From positions 2,288,501 through 2,352,500 of the forward strand of contig NC_041786.1 of NCBI RefSeq assembly GCF_900090045.1: a stretch of DNA of 64,000 nucleotides. The letters run 5' to 3'. The DNA comes from Plasmodium malariae. Its lineage: Eukaryota > Apicomplexa > Aconoidasida > Haemosporida > Plasmodiidae. This document shows positions 49,566-59,652 of this stretch, piece after piece; the stretch's first letter is position 1, and each line of letters opens with the position of its first letter. The translations under genes were made by a program, and so were the position numbers. The notes under the pieces are model-generated. The model saw only the letters and a program-made list of their open reading frames with translations. It ran no database searches and was not told where the DNA came from.

Positions 49566-52500
49566 ATGGAAAAGAAAAAGTATAGTGCAACATCCTCTAC
49601 ATTTAAGGAAAAGTTTAGCACTAGTAAATCTTATTTAGATTTGAGCAACAATAGTAAAGTTAATTATAACAAGCAAAAATCAATTAATAATACAAATGAA
49701 ATATGTGAATTCTTTACTAGTATAACGAATAATCAAAAAGATATAAGCAAAAAATATGAACAACTATTTTCTCTAATCAAAAAGTTCGGAAAGGAAATAA
49801 AGTATTTGCTAAACAAAAATGATGAACATAACAATATTCTATCTGACACGAAAGAATGTATTAAAAAAATAAAAGCAAAATTAGGTGATTCTTCTTACAG
49901 TGATTTTGAAAATATCGGTAAAAAAAAAAAAAAAAAAAAAAAAATGGGAAACAAATTAGTAGTAGATAACAACAATATATATATATTTAAAAAAAAAAAG
50001 TTTTTATATAGTAGTGTGCAGGAACATTCATAGGAACGGTTGACTGCAGATATAACAGTAGTATGTTATTTCTAAAAAAAGTAGTTTATTAGTTAATGTA
50101 CCATACGTCTATTCATCAAAAAAATGATGAGTATTCATACATGTATTATTTGTACTCCCATACATGTATACGTATTACCATGCATAGGTACGTATTAACA
50201 TACATATGTACGTATTAACATACATATGTACGTATTAACACGCACGTATACTTGTTCCAATTCATGTTGTACGTATTCATATATATGTACATGTGGACTC
50301 CTGCATGCATGCCAATCGTGTCGCAAAGTCATGCCTTTTTAAAACAAGGGGACAAACAAAACAAAAAAACTGTTCCTAATTTTTAGAAATAGAATTACTT
50401 GAAGATAGAAATAATATTGATGTTTTAGGAAGAATAATAACTTATCTACTGGAAGAAGTTGGATACTACAACAAAAATTCTTATGAATGTAACAAAAAGA
50501 TAGAAGATTTAAAAAAGTATGTAGGTAATAAGGATGATTATACAAAACTGGAAAGAAAACTAACCTTAAAAAGTGAAGAACTAAAAAAGGAAATGGTAGA
50601 TAATATGAGTTCTCTTAGAGAAAATCAAGATTTAAAAGTAAAAATAAAAGAAGACAGAAATATTTATAGAAAAGATATACAAAATATGCATCAAAAACTC
50701 CTTTATGTTATCTTAAAATTTCTGTTGCGCGATAAAAAATATAAAACACAAAAACAATGTTTTGTTATATGGTTAAATATTATTAAAAATAAAAAAGAAG
50801 CAAGGAATAAAATAGTATTTTGTTTTTGTAAAAAGCAGAATTATTTATTATCCTTTTGTTTAAGAAAATTAAGGAGTAACTGTTCTGAAAAATATCTGAT
50901 AGATAAAATAACGTCCTTCATAGGTATGAATACGTATGGTAATAAAAGTAATAATGAAAATAATAACAACAATAGAAATAACAATAGCATTAATAATATG
51001 AGTGCAACAGAACACAGCTACATTATACACGACATGCAAAATGATAAAAAAAATAGTGAGTTTTCTAATTTTGTAAACAGCAAAAAAATGAAAAATAGTG
51101 ATTTATCTTCCACAAATTATGACCTTGTTAATAATAAATTGAAAAAAAGAAGTGAATCAACACTTTTTTATGAAAAAAATAATAGTTCCATTAGAAGAGG
51201 TGACATGTTAAATATGTATGATGCCTCAGAAGACAGTACATCAAGAAAAAGAGATACAACAAAATATTATAACGATGGTGATACTAGGAATAATGGAAAT
51301 AATGTGTATGATAAAAATGTGTACGATAAAAATGGGTACGATAAAAATGTGTACGATAAAAATGGGTACGATAAAAATGAGTACGATAAAAATGGGTACG
51401 ATAAAAATGAGTTCGACAAAAATGAGTACGATAAAAATGAGTACGATAAAAATATATACGATAAAAATGAGTACGATAAAAATGAGTACGATAAAAATTT
51501 GTACGATAGAAATACGTACGATAGAAATACGTACGATAAAAATACGTACGATAAAAATATGCACGGTCAAAATAATGCCTATGATAAAAGTAATTCTTTA
51601 TATGATTACTGCGGTAGTAGAGAACCAAATGATAATGTAGAAAAGGTGTATGACAAATTTCTTCACAAAATGAAAGAGAAAGCTGACAAAAAAAATGTAG
51701 ATATATTACATCAAACATTGAAAAAATTAAATACTAAAATTAATGACATTCGGAACACACTAGAAAAGCAAAAGAAGATAAACGAGGAGTTGTGTAAAAA
51801 CATACCTACGAAAAAAGTTTCTTCAAATTACAAAAATACCGCAGATACCAAATTAAGCGATACAGATTATAATAATTCAATTGAAAGAAATGATTCATTA
51901 AGCCTTTTTTCGGAAAAAACATTAAGTGAGTACTTAATGAATAGAAACACATCAAGAAATGTAAGTAGGAATAATAGTTTAAACAAAGGAAATGAAATAA
52001 AAAAAACAAGAGAAGATTTTAAAAGAACGAATGAGTATGATAATCGGAAAAAAAAATCAGACATTATATCACAAAAAAAATCTTCTAATAATAACGATGA
52101 AAAATGGAACTTAAGTAATAATAAATACTCCAAATATAATTCAATGGATACATTTAGTGTTGACAGTAATTATCTATATCTAAAAGATATCAAAAACAAG
52201 GTTCCTAATAATAAATACATAAAAAAAAATGACAGCAACGAAAGCAGATATGTGCCCAATGAAACCACTGCTGCCAATTCTTCCATTACTTCTAATACTG
52301 CCAATTCTTTTAAACCCGTAAATACTGCTAACGCTGCAAACGCTACGAGGAATGGAAGTAACAGGAGGAAGGACTTCATAGAAAATAGTAACGATAGCTC
52401 ATCTCCATCAGATATTAAACTTGTTTTGAGGACTGGTGGGGGGTTCAGAAAATTGAGCGAGCATGACCAAAAAAATTATATGGAAAAATTAAATTACTTG

Positions 52501-52650
52501 AACGATAATAATTTGTTAGGTTATGAAACAAATTTGAACATTAAAATAAAAGGGCACCCCTTTATACATAATATACCAAACAATAATCGAAATGTGCATA
52601 AGAAGGAAAAAAGACATAGATCTCTTTCTAAGTTCTATAATATGCATTAA
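49566..52650 (+). CDS. Conserved Plasmodium protein with YDKN tandem repeats, unknown function
   Basis: Two exons, 49566-49917 and 50387-52650, joined by a 469-bp intron (G|GTAAAA.. to ..TTTTTAG|AA), give 871 aa. The junction restores ..DFENIEIELLEDRNNI.., and the phases match. Residues 40-110 and 125-215 are strongly charged helices likely to form coiled coils (LERKLTLKSEELKKEMVDNM). At about 235-280 there is a Trp-centred helix pair (QCFVIWLNIIKNKKEARNK, then CFCKKQNYLLSFCLRKLRSN) that resembles one Sfi1-type repeat. Residues 425-509 are 17 YDKN pentapeptides. A second coiled coil follows at about 540-580 (LHQTLKKLNTKINDIRNTLE), then a Ser/Asn-rich tail. Intron retention would give a 155-aa truncated product ending in Lys-rich sequence. 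I infer a cytoskeletal or centrosomal-type scaffold only weakly. Confidence 0.85.
50169..50248. repeat. 20-bp tandem repeat in the intron
   Basis: Four units of tacgtattaacatacatatg, two of them identical, within the intron of the YDKN gene. Diverged copies flank the array. Confidence 0.85.
51307..51561. repeat. 15-bp coding repeat, 17 copies (YDKN-x)
   Basis: Seventeen in-frame units of tacgataaaaat + one variable codon encode YDKN followed by V, G, E, I, L, T or M. One unit has Phe for Tyr and two have Arg for Lys. Variation is concentrated in the fifth codon while the first four codons stay nearly fixed. Confidence 0.95.
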
Positions 52651-53899
52651 AAGCTATGACTTCATTTGGAAGCAATTCTTTTTTTTTATCCTTCATTGTC
52701 GAAATTTAACAATGATACATGAACAAGTTTCGCTTATCATGTAAGTGGAAACATTTTAGTTGTAATTCGTTATTACCCGTGTTTTAATAATATTTTATTG
52801 CGGCTTGATTTCTTTTTTTTTTTTTTTTGTTGTTATTCTTTTTTTAAATAATTTGACTACGCTTTATTTAGCAAAGTGCATATATAAGCATACGTACATG
52901 CATACGTACATGCATACGTACATACATACGTACATGCATACGTACATGCATACGTACATACATACGTACATACATGCGTACATACATGCGTACATACATG
53001 CGTACATACATGCGTACATACATGCGTACATACATGCATATATATATGCTTTTCACTCGTACATCTCAGTGTCACCAATTTTTCTGTTAGCATTTTTAAT
53101 TTTTTTTCGCATTTTTTCATGTACAATATTATATAAATACATTACATGATTACCCATGTGCAACCTTTTTAATTGCACTTTTGAAAAACGCAAGTCAATC
53201 GTTAGAGGAATTGTAAATGATGAATAAAATGTAATACAAAAATATATTGGAAAAATGCAACAGAAAAATGATCAGGTTTTCTCGAAATTAATTTATATGT
53301 ATTACATATATTCGCATATGCATGTATAAACAAATATTGCTGTAGTTAAGTTTTCTCTTGGTCACAGGTGCACTGCTTTCAAAATATACGAGCACTTAAA
53401 TTAGAGGAAGCAGCATTCTTTAGTATTCTTCCTTATTTTTTTCCCTATTTTTTACTTTTAAGTGTATCAAATAGGCTAATACAGTACGGAGAAAATGTTT
53501 TTTAAAAGCAATTTTATGGGCATTGGTTGTTTTTATCAAATTTTACTACGTAAGATATGAAATGTTTTATATGGAAGTGTAAAAATAAAGCTATTACCTT
53601 TTAAGTATGGTAAGCTTATTTATGTATTATGCGTGTATGTATGTATTATGTATGTACGCATGTATGTATTATGTATGTATATATACATGTAATTTATGTA
53701 CATGTTTATACGTACCTTCCCATGCCCACTTCAGCATGTACAATAATCAGCCAACATCAGTTGTTACATATACCGTGATATGTGCATACGGATTTTAGTA
53801 AATGTCCAGTTGTTCACGTGACAAACAAAAATTTAGAGAATAATTCATGGAACATTCGCAGTATTGGTAATATTTTGAGAACAAATATTACCAGAAAAA
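52651..53899. other. Intergenic spacer
   Basis: 1.25 kb between same-strand genes. It holds a 12-bp tandem repeat (52888-53037) and a (tatgtatg)n stretch at 53626-53690. No gene seen. Confidence 0.8.
52888..53037. repeat. 12-bp tandem repeat gcatacgtacat, about 12 copies
   Basis: Units alternate gcatacgtacat, acatacgtacat and gcgtacatacat. Each is built of overlapping palindromic steps (ATGCAT, TACGTA, GTAC). All frames are open on both strands (HTYMHTYI or MYVRMYVR types); I regard these as artefacts. Confidence 0.92.
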
Positions 53900-55132
53900 A
53901 TGAAGGAAAGTGTAAAAAAAAAATTTATTTATGAAAATGAGAAAATATATGTAATATATGACGAAATTTATGATACTTATAGAAAAGAAAAAAGGGGAAG
54001 GAATTATTACCAGAAAATTATAAGATATCCAAACCCATTAGTATTAATTGTAAGAGTATTAACTGAACTATATAACCTGAAAGATAAAGTCGAATATATT
54101 TCTTGTAGTTCTTATGAAATAATAAAACCATATAGTTATTTTAATGGAGAAAAAAAGAGTATTTATGAAACATTATTTCTAATATATTCAATGAATAATA
54201 AAAATGATTTACAAATGGAAAATAGTTATATGACAATTGACAGTGATGTATGTAACGGCGATAGGATTATACCCTCAAAAAATATAGCTATTGGTGTTCA
54301 TATGGACATAAGGTTATTTCACATTTTAAGCGAATTTCATGATATATACGAATATTTTTTGTTTCTTTATAAAAACTGTTATGAAAATTATACTCGTCAA
54401 TTTTTTATAAATAGTAATTATAATATACTAAAAGGTTACATAAAATTATATTATATGACCAATTATATCAATAAAAAGTTTAGGAATATATCTTTCGATA
54501 CGATACTAAACAAGTTCATTAAATTATTGAATATATTCATTCAGGGTGATAAAAATTATCTAGAAATAGAATATATAATTTTTTATGTGTATTTTTATGT
54601 GTTTTTAAATATTCCTATGCCCATATATCCTTGGGATGATAATAGTAGAAATGATATATTAAGTAGAAAAATATTGAAAGATGGAAATATTAATACGATT
54701 ATTAGTCAAGTCCAAAGTAGTAAAAATAATTTCTTTTCCTATATTATAAACAATTCAACAATAGACACAAATGGTTATTATGAAACGTGTGATTTTAATA
54801 TAGCCATATTGCTCATTAATGAAAAAGAAGTAAAAAATAGTGCTTTAATAAATGGTGATAGTAGTGAAAATGTTCCTAATAAAAAACAATATAATTTTTT
54901 TTTTGAGAAGAAAGATAAATATATTAATTTGAATGAATATATCTTGTATAAAAATATAGGTTATAATTCTTTAAAACAATTTTACAAACCGCATTTTTAT
55001 TATTTAACCATTTTGAAAAAAATGTTTGTATTTCACAATAAAATGAAAATCATGCAATATTTTTTCCATGAATCAGCAATTCGAGTAGTTGATATGGACA
55101 AATACTACAAATATTACGTTAAAGGGGGTTAG
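53900..55132 (+). CDS. Conserved protein, 410 aa, unknown function
   Basis: A single-exon protein, start MKESVKKKFIYENEKIYVIY. It is mostly non-repetitive, which suggests a globular fold under selection. No signal peptide or membrane helix stands out. It has a beta-alpha start (IYVIYDEIY.., then NPLVLIVRVLTELYNL and VEYISCSSYEIIKPYSYFNG). A helical middle follows (GVHMDIRLFHILSEFHDIYE, TILNKFIKLLNIFIQGDKNY, EIEYIIFYVYFYVFLNIPMP). The pattern loosely recalls GST-like/metaxin (SAM37) proteins, where a helix bundle contains L..L...L...F..GD..T..D..IF.YL; this is a weak guess. The next gene is convergent (578-bp spacer). Expression and localisation cannot be judged from sequence. Confidence 0.8.
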   Translation: MKESVKKKFIYENEKIYVIYDEIYDTYRKEKRGRNYYQKIIRYPNPLVLIVRVLTELYNLKDKVEYISCSSYEIIKPYSYFNGEKKSIYETLFLIYSMNNKNDLQMENSYMTIDSDVCNGDRIIPSKNIAIGVHMDIRLFHILSEFHDIYEYFLFLYKNCYENYTRQFFINSNYNILKGYIKLYYMTNYINKKFRNISFDTILNKFIKLLNIFIQGDKNYLEIEYIIFYVYFYVFLNIPMPIYPWDDNSRNDILSRKILKDGNINTIISQVQSSKNNFFSYIINNSTIDTNGYYETCDFNIAILLINEKEVKNSALINGDSSENVPNKKQYNFFFEKKDKYINLNEYILYKNIGYNSLKQFYKPHFYYLTILKKMFVFHNKMKIMQYFFHESAIRVVDMDKYYKYYVKGG

Positions 55133-55710
55133 TCACTCATATGTGCATTTTGTATAGTTTGTCCATACACGCATATTACAGGTATGCCATTGTAGTGTGT
55201 CTTGTGTACATACCATTTTTCAGTTATCACGTTTTTTTTTCGTTTTTATCCCTCTCATATATATATACGAGCATATATGTAATCATGCGTCTTAACTTTT
55301 TTCCCCTTTTTCTACTAAATTAACTCCCAATTATGTATAACTTGTTTAATTCTTTGATCCAGTGGAACGAATTAAAGAAAAAAAATTTCGTGCTGGTGCT
55401 ATTTCTATGGCTGGACGTTCTTAATTTATGGATTATCTTTCGATTCGTAGTAACAACTGTGATGATGATGAAAATTCCTGCATCTTTTTTGTCGTTACGT
55501 GGTTATTGCTCTGTTCATCTGTCTATTTATAACTGTTACGTCCTATTTATTTTTACTCTTTAGTTTTACCTTTCTGCTCCCTCTTTCTTTTCTCTCCTTT
55601 TGTTTTCACCCTTACGTTTTGCTAGTTGTATTGCTTCAGTTCGCACGTTGCGCCTCTATGCTCACACAACTTATAGCGGTATAAGAACATATTCTATATG
55701 TAGCAGACTT
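55133..55710. other. Tail-to-tail spacer
   Basis: 578 bp, less A+T biased than other spacers, presumed 3' UTRs of the 410-aa and RAP genes. Short frames at 55333-55563 and 55499-55684 show no family resemblance. Confidence 0.7.
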
Positions 55711-58527
55711 CTAAAAGGACATGAGAATTTTTTTTATGTACTGTTGCTTGTCCGTGTAAGTTAAAGAATCAAAATATTTGATATTTATACTTCTCACATT
55801 GTATCCATATAATTTTAAGTGGTTCAATACAATTTTTGAGTCTCCTAGTTCCCTATTTATTTCATTCCTAGTAGTATCTTGAGTTAACATAAGAACTTGT
55901 CTTTTATTTTTTATCAAAATGTCTAAAATGTATGGGTTATAGGTATCAACTGAAACATGGTGATCAATTTGTAATTCATCTAATATTTTAGAAACAGATG
56001 ATATAATTTTTGAGAAGGAGTACATATTTTCCTTTCTATTTAAAAAAAAAACTTTTACACATTCTAAAACACAGAATTTGGGTAAATCATATTCCATCCA
56101 TTTAAATTGTATCATATGAGATAGCCACAACATGCAAACTTGTTTTTTTCTTTTTTCCCAATAAGTAGTTTTTCCTATTTTTCTCCATACAAATGAAAAG
56201 AAATATGTATTTATATGATATAAATTTGATAATACCAATGCATATGATATATTAATTGAAGTTTCTTCATCGATGTCATCAATATAATCCTCTAAATAGT
56301 TTAATGATTCTATTATGCACTCATTAATTGATTTATGAGTGAAGTTAAAAAAAGATAAGCACTCCAATAAAACAGAAATATCTCTTAATGGTAAAATTGC
56401 TTCCTTTCTATGTATGTATAAATAATGAAAATAGGGTCTAAATTTTTCCGCACTTAAAATAAGGCATTTTTCAAAAAATAAATTCATCCTTTTGAATGAT
56501 CTTAAAATTAGGTAAATATGTTCATACGAAAATTTTTCAAAATTGTTCTCTACTATTTTAGATATATGGAAAAATATTCTGTCATGTTCCAATGCAAAAA
56601 TCCGATGCTTTGAAAAAGCATCAGCTATTAAGCTCAAGTTGGATGGACATAAATACTGGGTATAGTAATAAACAACCTTTTCAGATGTTTTGAAAAATTC
56701 GAAATTATACACATAAATGTTTTTATATATTTCCAAGCTTTTAATGAATAATTCAATGTTTAAAAAAATAGGGGAACAATACCAAGTCATGTTATTCTCT
56801 TTTCCCCTGACACTTTGTGTATTTTCGTTAAAATATTTTGGGTAACTTCTTCCTTCTTTTACGTCCATTTGGTTTGACTTTTCAGACAAACTGCTTCTTT
56901 CTTCTACTTCTAGTTCTACCTCTACATCTTCCTGTCGCACTTGGCTATTTTTCTGCTGCGAACATTTTTCATCTAACATTTTTTTATTGCAATATTTTAC
57001 CCACTGAGAATTGTCTTTATTATTGTAACGGTCATTATTATCACAGTCCTTACTGCCATCATAATTTATCCCTTTCCCATGCAATATCATCCTTTTCATG
57101 GGTGTGGATAAGTAACGGCTTGTTGATATGAACTCTAATGAATGTAAATTCCTATTTATGTTAAAAAATGCCAATATATCTTCTATACATATAGGATAAT
57201 TCATATCATACTTGTAATTCATATATGTATAACTACTTAGCTGCTCTTGGTGTTGCTCATATATGGACCGTTCATTCATAGGAATAAAGTTATTCAACAA
57301 AATGGAGTTTATTAACTTATTATATATATCTAGGCTATAATAACCAGCCCATATATATGTATTAAAACATTGCAGTAACAACTGAATAACAGAAGTGATG
57401 TAAGAAATTTTATGGCAACTCTTAAATTGTTCTTTAATATAAATATCAAATTTTTTTAAAGGGTTAACAAACGAATTAAACAAAAGGAAATGTTTATAAT
57501 TTAATTCTTTAAGTGATATCAAGATATGGCAAATAGATACAACATCAAAATGTTTTCTGTTTTTATAAATATCATCAATTAGTACTGCAAACCTTTCATC
57601 TAGCACAATAATTTCTTCCATTTTTTTATTTTGTTGAAATTTATTTTCATTTTCTAATAATTGTTTATTATTTAATATATCAAATATATGTTCATATCTT
57701 TTTATTAAATTATTTTCTATTTTGTCCATACCTGATTCATTCATTTCTTTGTACAGGTTACTCTTGTTACTGTGTGTTAATGAACCGCTACTATTACTAG
57801 AACTGATTTCTGGATTTATTTTTCTATTAACGTTGTCATCTACTGTATGTTCCTCTTCTTCTGGTTTAACAAAATATGTATATTTATTATTAATGGTAGA
57901 CTTACTCAATTCATCATGTTCTATTCTTCCTTTTTTCTCTTCAACAACAAGCCCAGCTAGCATACGTATAGCTGTTATTAAATTTTGTAAAAATAAAGCC
58001 CCCCTATGAGTAATAAGAATAGATAGTACATCTTCATACGTTTGACATTTCAGTATTTTCTTATCCATTTGTAAACATATTTCGTTTATGTATATCATTG
58101 AATTGGTTTCATCAAGAATTTTTTCTAATGAACTCCTTTCAGTCGTCTCATATGAGTGTAATCCTTTTTTTCCTTCTACATTATCTTCATTTTGAAAGGT
58201 AAACTTTTTATTATATTCTATGTGTTGGTATTGTGCCGTTACAAAACTTCTACTGCTACTAATAAGACGTGAAGTAACATTCGCAATTTTGTATTTTTTA
58301 TCTGCTCTAACCATAACACAGGGGTGATTATACCCAGGTAATCGCTCTAAGATATTTATGCATACTCGTTTGGTGGTTTCCCTATTTCTTTGTTTTGGAC
58401 TACGCGCACGGCTAATTACATCATTTTTATTTTTTGTAGAAAAAAAAAAAATCCATTTATGCCTGAATAAGACAAATAATTTGTTCTTCCTATATTCAAT
58501 TAACTGGAATAACAAATTTTTGAACAT
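55711..58527 (-). CDS. RAP-domain protein (organellar RNA-binding)
   Basis: A single-exon 938-aa protein. The C-terminal 70 residues (about 868-938) are a RAP domain: a start of YILDILIKNKRQVLMLTQD, then the core VLNHLKLYGYNVRSINIKYF and an end of DKQQYIKKILMSF, matching the family pattern of ...L..R...L...GY.VI.I.Y.EW..L....K..YL...L. Ahead of it are degenerate helical-pair repeats (for example VVSICHILISLKELNYKHFL, PLRDISVLLECLSFFNFTHK, ETSINISYALVLSNLYHINT), like octotricopeptide-type repeats of RAP and FASTK proteins. The N-terminus is basic and hydroxylated (MFKNLLFQLIEYRKNKLFVL), consistent with a mitochondrial presequence. By family it would bind organelle RNA; in Plasmodium RAP proteins are implicated in mitochondrial rRNA fragments. 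A disordered Ser/Glu block lies at about 225-265. Confidence 0.88.
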   Translation of the reverse strand: MFKNLLFQLIEYRKNKLFVLFRHKWIFFFSTKNKNDVISRARSPKQRNRETTKRVCINILERLPGYNHPCVMVRADKKYKIANVTSRLISSSRSFVTAQYQHIEYNKKFTFQNEDNVEGKKGLHSYETTERSSLEKILDETNSMIYINEICLQMDKKILKCQTYEDVLSILITHRGALFLQNLITAIRMLAGLVVEEKKGRIEHDELSKSTINNKYTYFVKPEEEEHTVDDNVNRKINPEISSSNSSGSLTHSNKSNLYKEMNESGMDKIENNLIKRYEHIFDILNNKQLLENENKFQQNKKMEEIIVLDERFAVLIDDIYKNRKHFDVVSICHILISLKELNYKHFLLFNSFVNPLKKFDIYIKEQFKSCHKISYITSVIQLLLQCFNTYIWAGYYSLDIYNKLINSILLNNFIPMNERSIYEQHQEQLSSYTYMNYKYDMNYPICIEDILAFFNINRNLHSLEFISTSRYLSTPMKRMILHGKGINYDGSKDCDNNDRYNNKDNSQWVKYCNKKMLDEKCSQQKNSQVRQEDVEVELEVEERSSLSEKSNQMDVKEGRSYPKYFNENTQSVRGKENNMTWYCSPIFLNIELFIKSLEIYKNIYVYNFEFFKTSEKVVYYYTQYLCPSNLSLIADAFSKHRIFALEHDRIFFHISKIVENNFEKFSYEHIYLILRSFKRMNLFFEKCLILSAEKFRPYFHYLYIHRKEAILPLRDISVLLECLSFFNFTHKSINECIIESLNYLEDYIDDIDEETSINISYALVLSNLYHINTYFFSFVWRKIGKTTYWEKRKKQVCMLWLSHMIQFKWMEYDLPKFCVLECVKVFFLNRKENMYSFSKIISSVSKILDELQIDHHVSVDTYNPYILDILIKNKRQVLMLTQDTTRNEINRELGDSKIVLNHLKLYGYNVRSINIKYFDSLTYTDKQQYIKKILMSF

Positions 58528-59652
58528 TTAAAACCAGTTTTAAAAGTCAAATACACATAATAAAGGACATAAAAAAAAAAAGCAAAAATGTTATGTATGT
58601 TTCATTTATTTGAACAGAACTTAGCATTTTTACTTTACTTCTCTCTTTTCTTTCTTTTCATAATATCAAGCATACAAAGTGAAGAGCATATAAACATTTA
58701 GCACTTTCGTTATTTTTTTAAAAAATGATTCTTCTTTTTTTATCAAAATATAAAAATTTGACTTCCTTTTTTACTTTATAAGAAAGGGCAAGGTAAAAAA
58801 AAAAAAAATAAAAAAAAATAAATAAAAAATGAGAAAAAAAATTACTGCTCCTTATTACGCTTTTTCGTGTTGCACCTTATCACAAATTTAAGTTATATTA
58901 TGCTGTGCCTACGCGTGGAATGGCAAGCAAGCATTATAATTGTATGCCGTTATTTAGTCGAAAGTTAACCCTAAAAAGGTTTCATATGTATATATATATA
59001 TATTTATATATATATGCGTGCACAAATATGAAGATTCGAATCGTAATATGATTCGTGTTCCTAGGGGCGAAATTTGCTGCAACTTTTTTTTTTTTATTAC
59101 AAAGTGTATAATATTTATAGTTATGTTCCTCAAAATGAGCTCCTCACTTTTCAGAAGTGCTAATTAGTTCACTGTTATGCTGTTCCTTTTTTTTTTTTTT
59201 AGTTATACTTCATTTTTCTTTCTTTTTTTTATATGTTTGATTTCTATTGGAACCGATTTTCTGCCTTTAAATATATCTGCATATTCACTGTTGTGGGACA
59301 TCCTTTTTTCCCCTCTTTCTTTTAAAAAATTTCCACAGATTTTTTAGTATCTCGTAAATATAATCTGACTTTTTTTTTTTTTTTCATCGCTCCTTAAAAA
59401 ATAGATTACAATTTGACTAATTTGTGTGTATAGGATACCTTTCGCGCTTGGGCGTATTTGTAGCTGTATCTTGGACGTTGTTCCGTTTTGTTTGCTTCTG
59501 ACATATACATATGTATGTTTATTTGTATAATTATATAATTTTATGTATTCATCTGTGTATACGTTAAGTTTTCTCTATCCTTAGTTGGCGTAACTTCTGT
59601 AGTATAATGTACCCATAAGCGGTTTAAAAAGAATATAAAATTTGTTCATCCG
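58528..59652. other. Intergenic spacer, divergent promoter region
   Basis: 1.1 kb shared by the RAP gene (-) and the SHMT paralogue (+), both predicted mitochondrial. Poly-A near 58797-58830, (TA)n at 58988-59015 and poly-T at 59080, 59190 and 59371. No gene. Confidence 0.8.

Noticed and set aside
51218..51718. Frames with TIKMS or RTHFY repeats
   Set aside because: Other-frame readings of the YDKN repeat.
52805..53149. HTYMHTYI and MYVRMYVR repeat frames
   Set aside because: By-products of a 12-bp repeat that has no stop in any frame.
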